The notes under the pieces: generated by a model | The model's input: the letters and a program-made list of their open reading frames with translations, nothing else | Told to the model about the DNA's origin: nothing | Databases searched by the model: none | Program-made: the position numbers and the translations under genes | In this document: positions 47,871 to 61,281 of the stretch, piece by piece | Position numbering within the stretch: the stretch's first letter is position 1 | Layout of the letters: each line of letters opens with the position of its first letter | Origin: Pampus argenteus | Taxonomy: Eukaryota; Chordata; Actinopteri; Scombriformes; Stromateidae | Direction of reading: 5' to 3' | Assembly (NCBI GenBank): GCA_036937835.1 | Contig: CM072863.1 | Location: 15,550,001 to 15,614,000 of the forward strand | DNA: 64,000 bases

Positions 47871-49780
47871 TAAAGTTTTCTTTTTAATTTGGTGAGCTCT
47901 TAAACTTGTGATCCTGGTGATGCATTTGGGATCCCTGCACAAACACTTACATATAACCTCCAGCCTCACTGTAACCTGACCTCAGCTCAGTCAGGCTGCC
48001 ACTCTAAACTCTTCACCTTTACCATTTTCTAGAGCGTCCACTTCAACCTTTCTTTAAGGTTGAAGTGTAGCTCCTGCCTCAGTTACAGTCCTCAGAGGTG
48101 ATGCTGTGTCGTTTAGTATTATAATAATTAGTATTATAATAGTATTTCTGTTTGCATTGCAAATAGTTCAGTGTGATTATGGATGCAAACATATGTGAAG
48201 AAATTTTCCTGGTGATTTTCAACTCACTTGATTAAAAAGTTTTTATGTATTCTGTTGATTCATTTGTAAATATCCCTGCAGATGCACTCGCTTTCTGGAT
48301 TCTGTTGATATGCAGGAAACCAATGTGTTTATGAAACAGCCATCTGTCTGTCACCATATGCCAGTGTATCCCTTCAATGCCCAGTCCCTGTTGACAAAAG
48401 TGTCAGCTAAAGCCTCTGTGAAAGACAGGGGGATATGTAAGCTTATTTCCTCTGACACTGAAATGAAAGTATGCATAGTAACATCATCTCTGAAACCCTC
48501 TTGAACAGCGAGCCTCTCTAGATTTTCAAATGTTCTCACATGCATGTCCTTTGATCCCCCAAATGTGTTCATTTTTCATTTTTATCTGCTCTGTTGCTCA
48601 GTTATGTCGTGAACCATGAAGTTGCATAATTTGCCACTTATTTAAAGTTGGATTCCCTCGCTGAAATCCTTTGCATAGTTATTGAGTCAACTGCCCTGTG
48701 AAATTTCTAATAATAACTTTGCTCCAAAGGGGCAAATGTCCATCTATAATTAGACAGCACTGCAGCTGCCTTATCCCTCCTGAACAACGTAGATGGAGGA
48801 AAATCCCTTTTTGAAATACTATACCACTGTGGTGCTATCAAATCAATATTGTATATAGTGTCATATTTCAGCAGTTGAGCAATTAACATATTTAAGTGAC
48901 TGTCAGTAGGGGGCAAAATATATGTCTGGATCCTCAGATAAATAACATGTAATGAATCCTATGCTTGAATAAGTCAAGGTGTTACATAATATTGCTTGAC
49001 AATATGTAGTTGTAATACATTCAGTGACCACTTGGTTGTGCTATAACATCAATCACGACCGCATCACTCCGTTTCTTTATCTACTTTTCATATAACACAC
49101 TTCGACAGTAAACCTGACCGGAAGCTGCAACATCTTACAATGCGTAACCCTAAAACTGGACTATTACAGTACCTGACTGTAGTCTGGCTCCAGCAGGAAC
49201 ATGGCAGGCAGATGGATACCATGCGTATAATTTACCCATCCCTTGAGGACCGGAGGAGGGACCAGACAAGTCTCTTCTGGGAGGTACCCACCTCATTTCC
49301 TCAACTCCACCTCATCTCATGGCGGCCAAGATTGTCAAGTAACCTGCTTGACAGCCATACAATACAGGAAGCTGGGCTGTTTCACCTTCAACATAAAACA
49401 AAAAGTCAAGTCTTAAAGGAATATGCTTCTGCTGTGGAGGAGTCTGCAGGTATTGTGTAGGTTGTTACAAATTGTCCTGTAGGACAATGTAATTATATTC
49501 AGAAGTCCTGCAGGGAGGTTTACTGACCTACAGGTCATGTATATATACATACCCTGCAGGACATATGTATACCTAACAAGGTCTGACCTTGTCAGGTAAA
49601 ATTCAGACCTGCAGGGTTTTGTAACGGGCACAAGTGTCAAAAAAAAACAAATATTTTTTTAATGGAAACAGGTTGAATAATAAAGCAGATAAGTCCCAGT
49701 CCTTATTTTCTCCATCCTTGAGAATTGTGAAACTACATTTAATGAACCCAAGCAGCTAGGTATGAATATCTTTTTATACT
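47871..49780. other. Intergenic region between gpd1 and cers5
   Basis: About 1.9 kb. Human GPD1 is followed by the tiny gene COX14; I looked for its short protein on both strands here and did not see it. Open frames at 48310-48504 and 49140-49460 match nothing I know. Holds the hairpin element at 49464-49625. Confidence 0.55.
49464..49625. repeat. Small MITE-like element with imperfect terminal inverted repeats
   Basis: Left end GTTACAAATTGTCCTGTAGG, right end (reverse complement) GTTACAAAACCCTGCAGGTC. Inside lie several short hairpins: TTGTCCT/AGGACAA at 49472-49487, TGACCT/AGGTCA at 49524-49537, a 14-base palindrome at 49537-49550, and CAAGGT/ACCTTG at 49577-49591. No coding frame. No clear target-site duplication. 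Confidence 0.55.
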
Positions 49781-49782
49781 AA

Positions 49783-49790
49783 CCGGAAGT
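49783..49790 (+). promoter_or_regulatory. ETS-type promoter motif upstream of cers5
   Basis: CCGGAAGT, 171 bases before the cers5 ATG, in a region that turns GC-richer. Such ETS/GABP motifs often mark TATA-less housekeeping promoters. Single-motif evidence only. Confidence 0.4.
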
Positions 49791-49960
49791 GTAGTTGTGC
49801 TTGGTGAAGCTGCCGTGTAACAGTCGAGGGCGACAAGCGCTGGCAAGTCATCCCACAGTTGCCCAGGGGCTGGGGAGGCGTTCAACAACTTTCATACACC
49901 TTAATTCTTTCGGACAAGAAACGGATTTGTTGTAACCGTCGGGGGACAGAGACACCGGGG

Positions 49961-52900
49961 ATGATGGCTGCTCTCTCAGCCTGGTTCTGGAACGAGCGCT
50001 TCTGGCTGCCACACAACGTGACCTGGGCGGATCTGGCAGACCCAGCTCCCGGGGTGGAGTATCCCAAAGCTGGACACTTATTCACTGCCTTGCCGCTGGC
50101 TTTGGGGATTTTCGCCGTCAGGATACTCTTTGAGAGGTTCGTATTTTTGCAGCTCATGTCGGGTGTTTTCTCGTAAATGAGGGGGGAAACTCCCCTCATC
50201 ACAATGGTTGTGTTTGCTAACCGTGGGAGAAACATCACCTTTTAACTGCGGTTAGTACATCAGTCCACTAACCGTCTTCTTGTCAAGTACTTCCCTATTA
50301 TCAGTAGTTTTTCTGCTTCCATATAAAGCTAAATGTCTATCTTCTAGCTTCAAGTGAACTCAAGCATCGCTTTATACATCCATGGTTAAAACTGAGCGTT
50401 ATCTTTTACTGTAGCTGTTTGGTTGTTAAGCAGTGATGCCTGCAACCTGCTGCTCCCTGCACAGTGTTGTCTGTCAGGTGCTCAAATGAATAATAACATA
50501 GTTTGTTTTTTCTTGCTATAATCAAGCTACCTGTGCCTTTATAATACATGTACCATGTAAGTGATGGGGGGACAAAATCCAGAAAACTCCTTCTGTGTAA
50601 AAATATAAGGTTTATAAGTTCATCCGGAGCTTAATATGAAGCCTCAGCTGTCCAAATGAATCAAATCAAGTAGATATCTTTCAGCGTTAGTCTTTTTTTA
50701 GTGCCAAAGTCCCTCTTTTTGTTACTAGACTTCCACCACAAATGAACAAGGAAATACAAAGAGGGAATTTGATACTAAAAAGACTGTAAATGGTCACGTT
50801 ATCCACTTGATATGACTAACTCAGATTGATGAAACCTCATATAAGCTTCAGATAAAGCCATCAATTACACTGAAAGCACATTTGAAGGGGATCTTTTCAT
50901 ATCCAGTATGAACAGGATGAATCGTTACAGTGAGGAAAACCTCTTTCAGTGTTTAATATGTGCACCTGACTGTTTTAAGACGGACTTGAACAAATTGTCA
51001 AATCTGTCCTTTTATTATCGGTTCAGGCTATAGAAGTGGAGATGGTAATAATGTGATTATAGGGCATTTAACATTATACTCTCTCACACACACACACACA
51101 CGCCCTTGCTGTGTACACTCTTGGATGCCAACCAGCTGCAGGCCTCTATGTAAGCAAGTAAAAGATGTCCTGGAAGCATTTTGCTGTTGCAAGCTAGAGC
51201 AAGGAGTTTTTCATCATTTATTTGACTATTGTTATAATATAAGTTTTTATAAGTTGTCCTTATTATGGGCCTGACCCTCTTCCTCAAATTAAGATAAGGC
51301 TCGTCCAAACTCACTACCATACTGATAAGAAAGAAAGCAGTGTTGAGCAATTTTATAGTGCATACTTTGTGCAAACGCTTTAGACAGTCAAAGTAAAGTG
51401 AGGATGCTTTCAGAAGTTTCCATTAATAGTTTTCATTTCATTGATTAACGTCATACAAAGTTCAGTGAACAGAAGAGACCTGAATTACATAATTTTTTGG
51501 TGTGACCACGCCTTAAGCTTTTTGACTTTGGCCACATGATCATTGTCATGCTGCAGAGTCAGACGCCTCCCTGATGGTATCGCTTGTTGGATAAGAATCT
51601 AAACATATAAAGTGCCTAAAACGTTTGCACAGTGCTGTGTGTGATAACAGGTGGGGGGGTCAGCTTGTGTTTCAGACAGGGGGAGGTGTCGGGCGTCCCA
51701 CCAGTAAATCCTTGTCCCACAATTGCTCCCTAAAAACAGACTTCTCATTGTGAGATTTAGCCTGTTGGTCTGGGAAGGCAAGAGGTGATGGTAGTTTAAG
51801 GGCATTAAGCATTAAAGCCTCTGATGCCATTTTTTTTGATGCGCTAATAAGGTTTTGCTTTCTATAATTTAACCCTGTCTCCAACTTACAGATCCTGACA
51901 AACCTGGAAGTCTGTTTTGTGCAGCTTTAATATGAAAAGCATTAGAGAAGAGCACATCACATAGCAGATACAGACTTGAAGATGGCTATTGATGTGTTCT
52001 TTGTAATGGTTTGGTATGAAGCAATTGCTTTACCTTCTTGTTTGCACAGGGATGAAACCAGTTCAAGGTCAGGTGTAGGTCTTAATGATAAGGAGGAATA
52101 TTGGCGATATGAGATAAGATAAAACAAAGTGTAAACTTTCAGTAAGAGTTTGGGAATATGACAATATATACCGTAAGATCATAGCAACATTTCAGCTGTT
52201 AGAGAGTTGTATCAGTTGGAGTTGGTGTATCAGGAAATTATTTTTTTTTTGCATCAATGTGATGAATCTACGAGTACCTTGATTTTAGGTATTGAATTCA
52301 CTGGTTTGGCAGGAAATTCACATTTTTGGCAAGTCATCACAAATTTCTCATTTGTGTATTTTATCTGTGGCTGCAATTAATGTGGCATTCTGTGACCTTT
52401 AATCTATAGATGTCTGACATCAGGGACTGCATCGCTGTTGTACACAGAGGCAACCAGGTTGGCTTCTCAACATTGCGTGTAGAATAAATTGACTTGAATA
52501 ATCCTGTAAATCTGAATTATGTATACAGCTGGATTTGGCCTTTTGTTAGGCATAGTTTATAGACCTGACACCTACAGGGCCACCTCCAAGCACAGCATCA
52601 GACTTTGTCTGTTTAATTCAGACGTGGTTAAGTGGCAGTAAATAAGGAGCAATCAGATATTGAAGGTGTGTCTGGAGAGATGCTAAGGAGTTTGAGATGC
52701 GCATGGCACTGAGCCACTATCTCAGGTGCCAAAGCTGACCATCTCACCCTCTCTTGTGTGTCGCCGTCCTCAAGGAGAAGCCAGGTGATGTTATCAGAGA
52801 GCGTTTACTCTGTCACTGCCCACCATTCATTTATTCATCAGAAGAAAAAAAGACATCACACCACAGCTTGGGTTTGCTGTTTATCATACATAACGTGGAC

Positions 52901-55900
52901 TTAATACCGCACGCTGTGCTCGCACACCTGCAGTAACATTCACATTCACAGAATCACACACTCATGAGGTGTCAGACTTGATGCGGGTGTTTTCTCTGAC
53001 ATCCTGCCACCAACTGCTTTTGGTTTCAATGCCTAAGTATAGCTGTTATTGCTTAGAAAGTACAAGGTGGATCATACTTATTGTTTTATTTTAGAAAACT
53101 CTTTTGTGTTGTATGCTGTAAAGATGAGATGTGTCACTTCCTGTGGTTCCAGTTTAGAGTCTAGCAGCTGCATTTTGGAACAATTGTAGATGTTTTTGTA
53201 GATGAACAACTGTTTTTCAGGCAGAAATGGTTTGATTTTGGAGATGCATCTCAACTGTCAAAAACTGGCCAAACAACCTCTTGTCATCAGATCTGAATCA
53301 AAAATTACTCCCAATGATTTGTGGGTGATTACCTAATATTGTTTGGCATGAACTCAGGTTTACCATTAAATTATCTAGAAAGCTTTAGGGCACCTAAACT
53401 ACAAGATTCAGCAAGGTTGAGAGAAATGTGTAATTGTTTTTCATCTAGAGCTGCAGCGATTAGTCGATTAATCCAGCAGTCAATTGTCAGAAAAACTATT
53501 TTGATAATAAAATAATCATTATAGTCACTTTCTAAGATGAAGTGCCATTATATGTACTAATTATGGGACCAAGGGAAGGTGTGTACATTGAAAAAAACGT
53601 TCTAATTATAATGTATAGACCGTGAAGCCACCGACTTCAACACAAAATGTCAGAGAGACGAACTTGAACCACTCAAGCGTCAAGCTGCTGACATGATTAG
53701 ACTGAGTAAAATGTGATAATCAACCGTGTCGAACGCAGCCAGGGAGACTAGAGATGAACAGAGACGATCAGTTTGCTGAATGTAGCGTTTGAATGTGTGA
53801 CATTTTACCAACCTCTGCCTTCAAAAATATTTACCTTTGTCCTTGAAAGACAGAAGAATTCCTCTTCTACCTGCAGTCTGTTCCTCTTTCTGCCTAATAT
53901 GATGGCTGTCATCGATCCAACCCCGCCTTATTCTTCTAGACCAGTTCCTTCTTGTTTGATCCTAATCATTACTTGTTGGCAGTGACTGGGAGCAGCCAGG
54001 CTGTTTGCAGGCCTAGGCCTTTCTAAGCCGTGTCATGGGTTGAGCGTGTTATGCGTGAGATGTGTATGAGATTATGAGTAGCAAGATTTGCCTTGAGATC
54101 TATTGTTGCCCACTTTGACTGTTTCCTGATAAACGGCCATGATTCCTGTCAGTCCAGTCAGAAACCTTTAAGGAAGTGAGGGTAGTTACGGTAAACAAAA
54201 TGTTGATGCGATGTAATAAACATCCTCCTTGTTCAGAGTTCTGTTTATTGCCCACATAATCGGGCATTGTCTCTTCCTAAAGTTTCTTCCACCTAACTGA
54301 CAGTTCTGTTTTCAAAACACAAATGAACGACACAGTTATCTCCAGTACTGCGGCTCTATGAATAGAGCCGTGCCTGTGCTTCAGCTCAGACTCTGGGACT
54401 TCTCTCAATGTCAACGCTGTATGTTTCTTCCTTCACAGCCATCAGGGCTACTACCGTCCATGTACACAGACCACACTGAGCATGTCTCCTGCTGATTCTG
54501 AGGAGGAACAGGGATGTTTTGACGTTTTACATTAATAGATTAGTTTATGTGTCACTTTCTTCACTCCTCTTACTGCGAGTCACTGGTTAGCACTGCAGGC
54601 TCAGGCTTGCACGGGCTGTTGCAGTCGATTCATCCTCCTGTTTGTTGTATATTTGAAAAGCCTATGCTTTCAAGAGACCATAGACTGTTGCATGTATCTG
54701 TGCCTCATCGTTTGTGGGTAACAGTTTAATATAGAGAGAGAGAGTTGGAGAGCAAATTCAGTATATTATTAGTATATTTAATAATAGATTGTAACGTAGA
54801 TTGTGCAGTGTTTGCTCAAACATCATGCTGCATGAAACCGATCTATCTGTTCTAGCATTTGTGCTTTGATTTGTTAATTTACACCTCACACAGACATCGT
54901 GTCCACCACAGTTTTGGGCCAATTTACCTTCAAAACGTAGAATTCATTCAGTATGTGAAGGGAAACTGCTCTTCAAAGGCCACGTTAAGAACTAGGAGTC
55001 TTTTTGAAAGTATATAATCATCTGCAGGGTTAGGCTTTTTGATGCTTTCTAGTATGTGGATTAAATACACTTGCTATTTTGGATGGATTAACAGTTATAC
55101 TATGCTGCCTCGTTGATCTACATACTTGTCATAGCTCATTTGAGGTCAAGGACAGCTGAGCGTTAAGAGGAAAATCTGGTTCTTGGAAACAATGAAGAAC
55201 AAAGAATGTGAGTGGTTTTAATCAGATAAAAGTACTTTTTTTTTTTTTTTTTTGTCCTATTTTGCTCATAATGGGACACAATGGAGTCTGCTCTATGGTG
55301 AGTGTCGATTTCCCACCACAACACCCTGTCTTCTTGTACACCACTGACACCACTGACATGGAGGTTTCATCATATGGAGGATCGCTACGGTTTAATATGT
55401 CGGAACCAGTACCTGAAGAAACGTGATTGTATCAAGCTATGAGGCTAAAAGCTAATATGGCACAGACTGATTAGGTTTACAGGCATTGAGGACACATGAT
55501 ATAAGAGTATTGACATTTAGATATGTCATTGTTCCCTATAGCTGCTATTTGGAGCTCCTGACCAGATGTTTCATAGTGGTCATTTTTATGGGAAATTAGC
55601 TATAGTACTTTTATAGTACAGATTTTAAGAGATACTTCTTCATAACTGCATTATACAGCAAAGTGACTGAAGACACAATTTGATTTTTCATTCAAATAAA
55701 CTAAATTAGTAGTTTAAAAATTCCCTTGAACGTGAAGGGAAAACCCCAAGACATCAAAAGTGTGAGAAAATAGTGACACGTGTGATTGGCCTGTCTTTGA
55801 TCACTCTTGACTTCTTGGAATGAAAATTAGAAAATCACACCATGTGCAAACAGGAATTCAAATCAGAGTTTTCACTTGCATTTGTTCTTTATGTAGACAG

Positions 55901-58900
55901 TCAGTAAATGTAATAATACAGGACCTGCTTGGCATAACTGTCATCACAGGATGAATGTTAAATAATGAATTCATGGCATTTGTTTATTCGAGGCTTTAGT
56001 GCCGTGTGACAACATGCAGTAATACCGTGACATTTCAAATTGTAGGTGGCTGTTTTTCTCCACTGCTCATTGACTCACTTTTCGAACATTCGTACGAGTC
56101 AAGAGTTGAAACAATTGGTCTGCTTTGCTTAGCATTATGTCATTGTAAATATCTTTGAGTTTTGTCTGTGTCTGAAACAACACATCTAAGACATCACCGT
56201 GTACTGCTGTCAAGTTGTCCTGAGCATTTTTTTTACTCTTTTTTGACACTTCAGAGACAAAACAATTAATTGATTAATCTGTAGATTACAAAAAAGTAAG
56301 CAGGTTTATCGACAGTGAAAAGTTATTTGTAGCCCTTCACTACTCTACACTTTACTTTCTAGTGTACTCTCTTTACTCTCTAAACACTTAAAGACATTAA
56401 CATTTTACGCATTCCCCATAAATAATTAGGGATATGACCCACTGAAAGGTAGGCAGTTCACCACAAACCAACGCAGCCTCCTATTATGTAACATGCAGGT
56501 CGGGGAATTTCTGGAATATAAATGGAAATTGAGGGAAATGTGGTGTTTTCCAAAGGACCCCCAGAATGCACTTTACACCTTGTTTACATACAGTTTGATT
56601 GCATTAGAGTGCCGTTAGTAATCAGTAGTGCAATATTATTTAATTAATTTTTTAATAGGTAACAAAAATAAAAGAATATCACATTTTTTGGTGTCAATTT
56701 TGAAGCATGACAGTTATGGAAAGTAATAGAAAAGACTTGCTTTTATGTGTATATTTACTTATAAATATATAATAAACTTATGTTTATGTTAATGTTAATG
56801 AGCTCTATTTTATTGTAGCAGCACCAAGCCTGAACTGTTTGTGAAGCCTGATTTTAGGGAAGACCACATTTTTTATGATGATAAAAGGTTTTGGGTCTCT
56901 TTTTCCTTTATTTGTTCGTTTTCGCATATCTAGATATCACAGGACCACAGGAATGTGTTTCTTCAAGAGGTTCTGTGTACTCCTGTAAATGATTGATTGG
57001 GCCTTTTTGTTGTCCTTGACAAAACGGTATTTAACTTCACTGCTTGCAATATCAAAACATTAGCTACGGCCTGAGAGTCATGTGTACAGAGTTGTCTAGC
57101 CACCTGTGAAGTTGTCAGACAAAACTGAGCTGCATCTTACACAACCATAAAACAACTCTCTCAAGCCCCTCAACATGCAAAAAATGTTTCAATCAACATA
57201 TTATCAAAGATAAAATTTTCTTTCTGCTAATTAATTCTCTTGTCTTGCTTCTCTGTGACTTACTACTTTGTTGAAGGTCATTGTGTTACTATGCACAGTA
57301 ACGCATTGTTTCAGCCTACAGGCATGAACGTGAGACCTAAACCCTGCCTGTACCTGCATCTCACAGGCTACTACCAAATTCGAGACCTGAAACCTTTTTG
57401 AATCTGCATCTGAGCTCATTCCTCCTAAAATTAAGGATTTGCGCTTTCTTTGGATGATATGTTTTTCTCAAAGATTAATAATCATGGCCTTTTATATTAT
57501 TATTACATATTAAGCTTAAACCGAATAATTAAGCCATCTACCAGCACAAAATGAATCACTTTTCTTACCTGTAAGACCCAGCACAGCCTCAACTTTTCCT
57601 AAATTTGGTCCAATGAGTGTTTTCAGCTTCCTAGCTGAAACTGACAGTTTAGTCATAATCCAGAACAGAGGTCATACAAGGTCATCATGTTCCCATAATG
57701 AAGACAACATCCCAGAACCCAGACAACAACTTGCCAAAAATCCTGTTTGGCAAGTTTTTGCCATTAGCGTGTAAGGTTAATGCAACACGTTAAGCACACT
57801 ACTGACACAGACAGACAGAGAATGAGAATTTATTGATGGAAAGCTGGTTACTATCTGACCACTGAAAAATTAGATCCTGTAGTAACTGACCCTTCATCTC
57901 TTCTAACACAGATTTATTGCCAGCGCCTGCGCCCGGAGCCTCCATATTCAGCCAGGTGCTGGACGAAGAGCTCAGCCCAACGCAGTGCTGGAGAAAGTGT
58001 TTACATCTATCACAAAGGTTTGTTCCCCTGACTATTCATGTTTCCATTAAGAAGTATTTATATATTGTGCTCAATCCAAACAAAAGTTTTGTGATCTTTG
58101 TTTAGGCTCTTATCCAGCTGTCTAGTAGCTGAATAAAAACACTTATCTACCTAAAGATAAGCTTTACTACCTACCTGTCAAATGTACTTCTAACACCTTC
58201 ATTATCAATTTTAGAAAGTTTGGTGCTCACATGATTCATATTCCTACATTAATGTGAGACAGGAGGTTACTGTAGGGGCCCAGCAGGTCATTTTTTCATT
58301 TGTTTTCTAGAAGGTTAATCAGCCATATTCCCTTGTAGGGGCATTTTATGTATGTTTTATATGTGTTTAAATCTTTTGCAAGTTAAAGCAGTTAAAAATA
58401 GCATATTTTCCAAGATTGTCTGCCTTTAAATCACAAATATGTTACTGAATAAAATACAAATATTTCCCAGCATTACATTATACTCTCTACAAGACCAATA
58501 CAATACCCGTCTGTCATTTGATCAATTGCAGCACTTTAGTGGAAGCTTTTTTTTTTTCTTGGCTTCCCTTTCTGGATGACTGCAGAAGACAGAAGACAAA
58601 GGGGTCAAAGTGGCTCATATTTGATTCAAGAGAGGGGGTGGAAACTGATTGCTTGTTAATAAATCAAATCATTGTTGCTGGCAACAAAAGTCACATGGAT
58701 TTTGTTTAGTGGCGTGAGCATGACTACATATGTAAGAGCACATTTCTATTTCAGTACTGACACAAAATAAATAATTTCTTTCACGGCTGCTTTTCATTGA
58801 ATCCTTTAGTTTAATAATTTATTTATTGCTGACTTTCCATGCTCGTGATGAGTCTCTTATTTTATCTTAGAGATTAAAGCCAAAATAGTGAATCATTATC

Positions 58901-61228
58901 ATAATTGCAATATGTCAAAACTTGAACCTGATACTGTAATGACCAAGCTCTAATTAAATTAATTGCTGCCTCTTTTCTTTCCTCACAGAATCCAGACTCT
59001 CGCCATCTGGATGGACTGTCCAAGCAGCTGGACTGGGAGGTGCGAAAGGTGCAGCGCTGGTTCAGACACCGCAGGAACCAAGATAAACCCAGTACACACA
59101 CTAAGTTCTGCGAGAGCATGTAGGTTAATGCCTATTGTATTCATATTTGACAATATTGTGTACTTTTATCTTTGTGAGCATGCGTTTGAGTTTTAGACAT
59201 ATTGGCTCATCCTAACTTCTTTAAGAGCCAGTTTATTGTTAGGACTTGGATAGAGTTAAATTTAAAATTAAGATTAGATTAGATGTGTTTAGACGTGTTT
59301 TGCTGACAGCTGGTGCTAAATGTATGATTGTGTATTCCAGCAGATGTGCATTTGTTTGATCTTAATGCATTGCTGTTCTCTTAAATCTATCATACATTCT
59401 GGATGGTAATGTCTTTTCGTTTACTTCTAGGTGGAGGTTTACATTTTATTTGTGCATATTTACTTATGGGTTCCAGTTTCTGTGGCAGGTGAGCACATCC
59501 ACAGATACAGCTTTAAAACAGTGATAAACAGGGAGAAATGTTCTGGTAGTGTTTTTTCACAGATACTATTTGATAGACTGGGTTTTATTTCCATAGATGA
59601 TAGTAGGAGTGCTTGTATGCTAAACAAATGTGTGTTCTTTTTTAATTTATGTTTAGTCTCCTTGGATGTGGGATACACGACATTGCTGGTACGGTTATCC
59701 CTATCAGGTATGATGCAGCTCTTTATACTCTATAATGCAATCTAACACAACAGCATTGACTACAGCCCCAGAAATAACCTCACAGTTGAACCCACAATGT
59801 CCAAAACTGAACATTGTTTGGATTCATTGGATTGCATTATACAGGCAAACCTAATGAAACGGTGCATTTCATTGAAATGGTGGTGGAGTGTTTACTTTTT
59901 TTCCTCCCCCAACTTTCACTTGAGTTGCTTTTATTTCACTGCTTCCTATTCTTGATTAAATTATAATGTGTTATAAGAAGTCTGTCCGGGACTGATTTCA
60001 AATAGATGTCCTTGTCGCTCCCCACATGTCATGTAGAGAATAAATTGATTAGCATATGATATAACAGTTACAGGTGGGAAACACAGGATTAAACGTTTCC
60101 ACTTTCAGGACTTGGCATGATACATTTATCAACTGTGCATTGCAGATTTCAGTTACATGCAGGTCTACTGGTAAGATTTTAATTCATGTCCAATTTGTCC
60201 AAATTACAGTGGTAAAATTGTAATATGTCTCATACGGTCATAAAGGCTTCATCTGGTCTGTTGCTCAATAGGGAGAACAGAGATATGACTCATAACCTCT
60301 CACACACCACAGCATACAGACTGTCCTGTCCTGTTTTTAAACTTTTTTTCTATAACCGATTGTGTAAAGTTTTCTGTAAACCAGTCATCATGACCAAGCT
60401 GAAGTTCTAATTGATTTTGTGTAGACTGAACCCATCATTGTTGGCATGATGCACTTTACTGTAAACCTTGGGCATCATGGTGACTCACTGTCTGTGGTAA
60501 TTTGATCGTGAACACTGTTGCTCTTGTGTGATTTTTACTACTGTTACATTACTTGAAACTCAAATCCTTAACAGTTCCTTTAAACTGACCTGTTGAATCT
60601 CTCTCTGTTCCTGTAGGTCATGACAACGGGGCTTTACCACTACTATGTGACAGAACTGGCCTTCTACTGGTCACTCATGTTCTCACAGTTCACCGACATT
60701 AAGAGGAAGGTAAGAGAAACAACACTGACCCTGTCTCTGATGGGTTAGACCACTGGATGAGGGGATAAACATTTTTTTTTTTTCGCGGATTGGGATAAAA
60801 AACAAACAGGATAATTTATTGTTATCTATTATTATCAGGATAATCATGGATCGGGATAAGCGTGAATAGCGGTGCCATTTTTAGGCATATTTAGCTGATT
60901 ATCGGGATAATATTGTTGTTATATCGTATGTATCAGAATTATTTTGGCCAGGATAATCGTGATGTGTAATTTTCATATGGAGTTAGACTGGATTGGATAC
61001 CCCACAGTTAACACTCTATGTTAAAGGAGTGGTAACTTGTTAATACATGCATTGTTCCTCATTTGGCACTGAGTGCATGTGTGTGTGTGTGTGTGTGCAC
61101 ATTTGATGCAAGGTTTTTCAAATACATTCACATGGATCACATTGCATTTGGATGAAATCTGACCTTGTTTGCTTTGTTATGAGCTCTTACAGTTGTGTTA
61201 ATTTTGGAAGGTCACATGTTTTTGGTTT

Positions 61229-61281
<53 letters not shown>

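Larger units (their letters stand above)
50137..57911 (+). other. cers5 intron 1 (about 7.8 kb)
   Basis: Donor GTTCGT (weak), acceptor AACACAG. Contains the foldback element at 50566-51015 and repeat fragments at 53448-53540 and 56252-56336, a poly-T run at about 55238-55255, and no supported gene. Short open frames throughout show no recognisable protein. Confidence 0.6.

Noticed and set aside
48310..48504. 64-codon frame between gpd1 and cers5, considered as cox14
   Set aside because: Sequence does not resemble COX14 (no hydrophobic segment or basic C-terminal region in the right order).
49140..49460. 106-codon frame upstream of cers5
   Set aside because: No motif or homology recognised; no splice or promoter context tying it to a gene.
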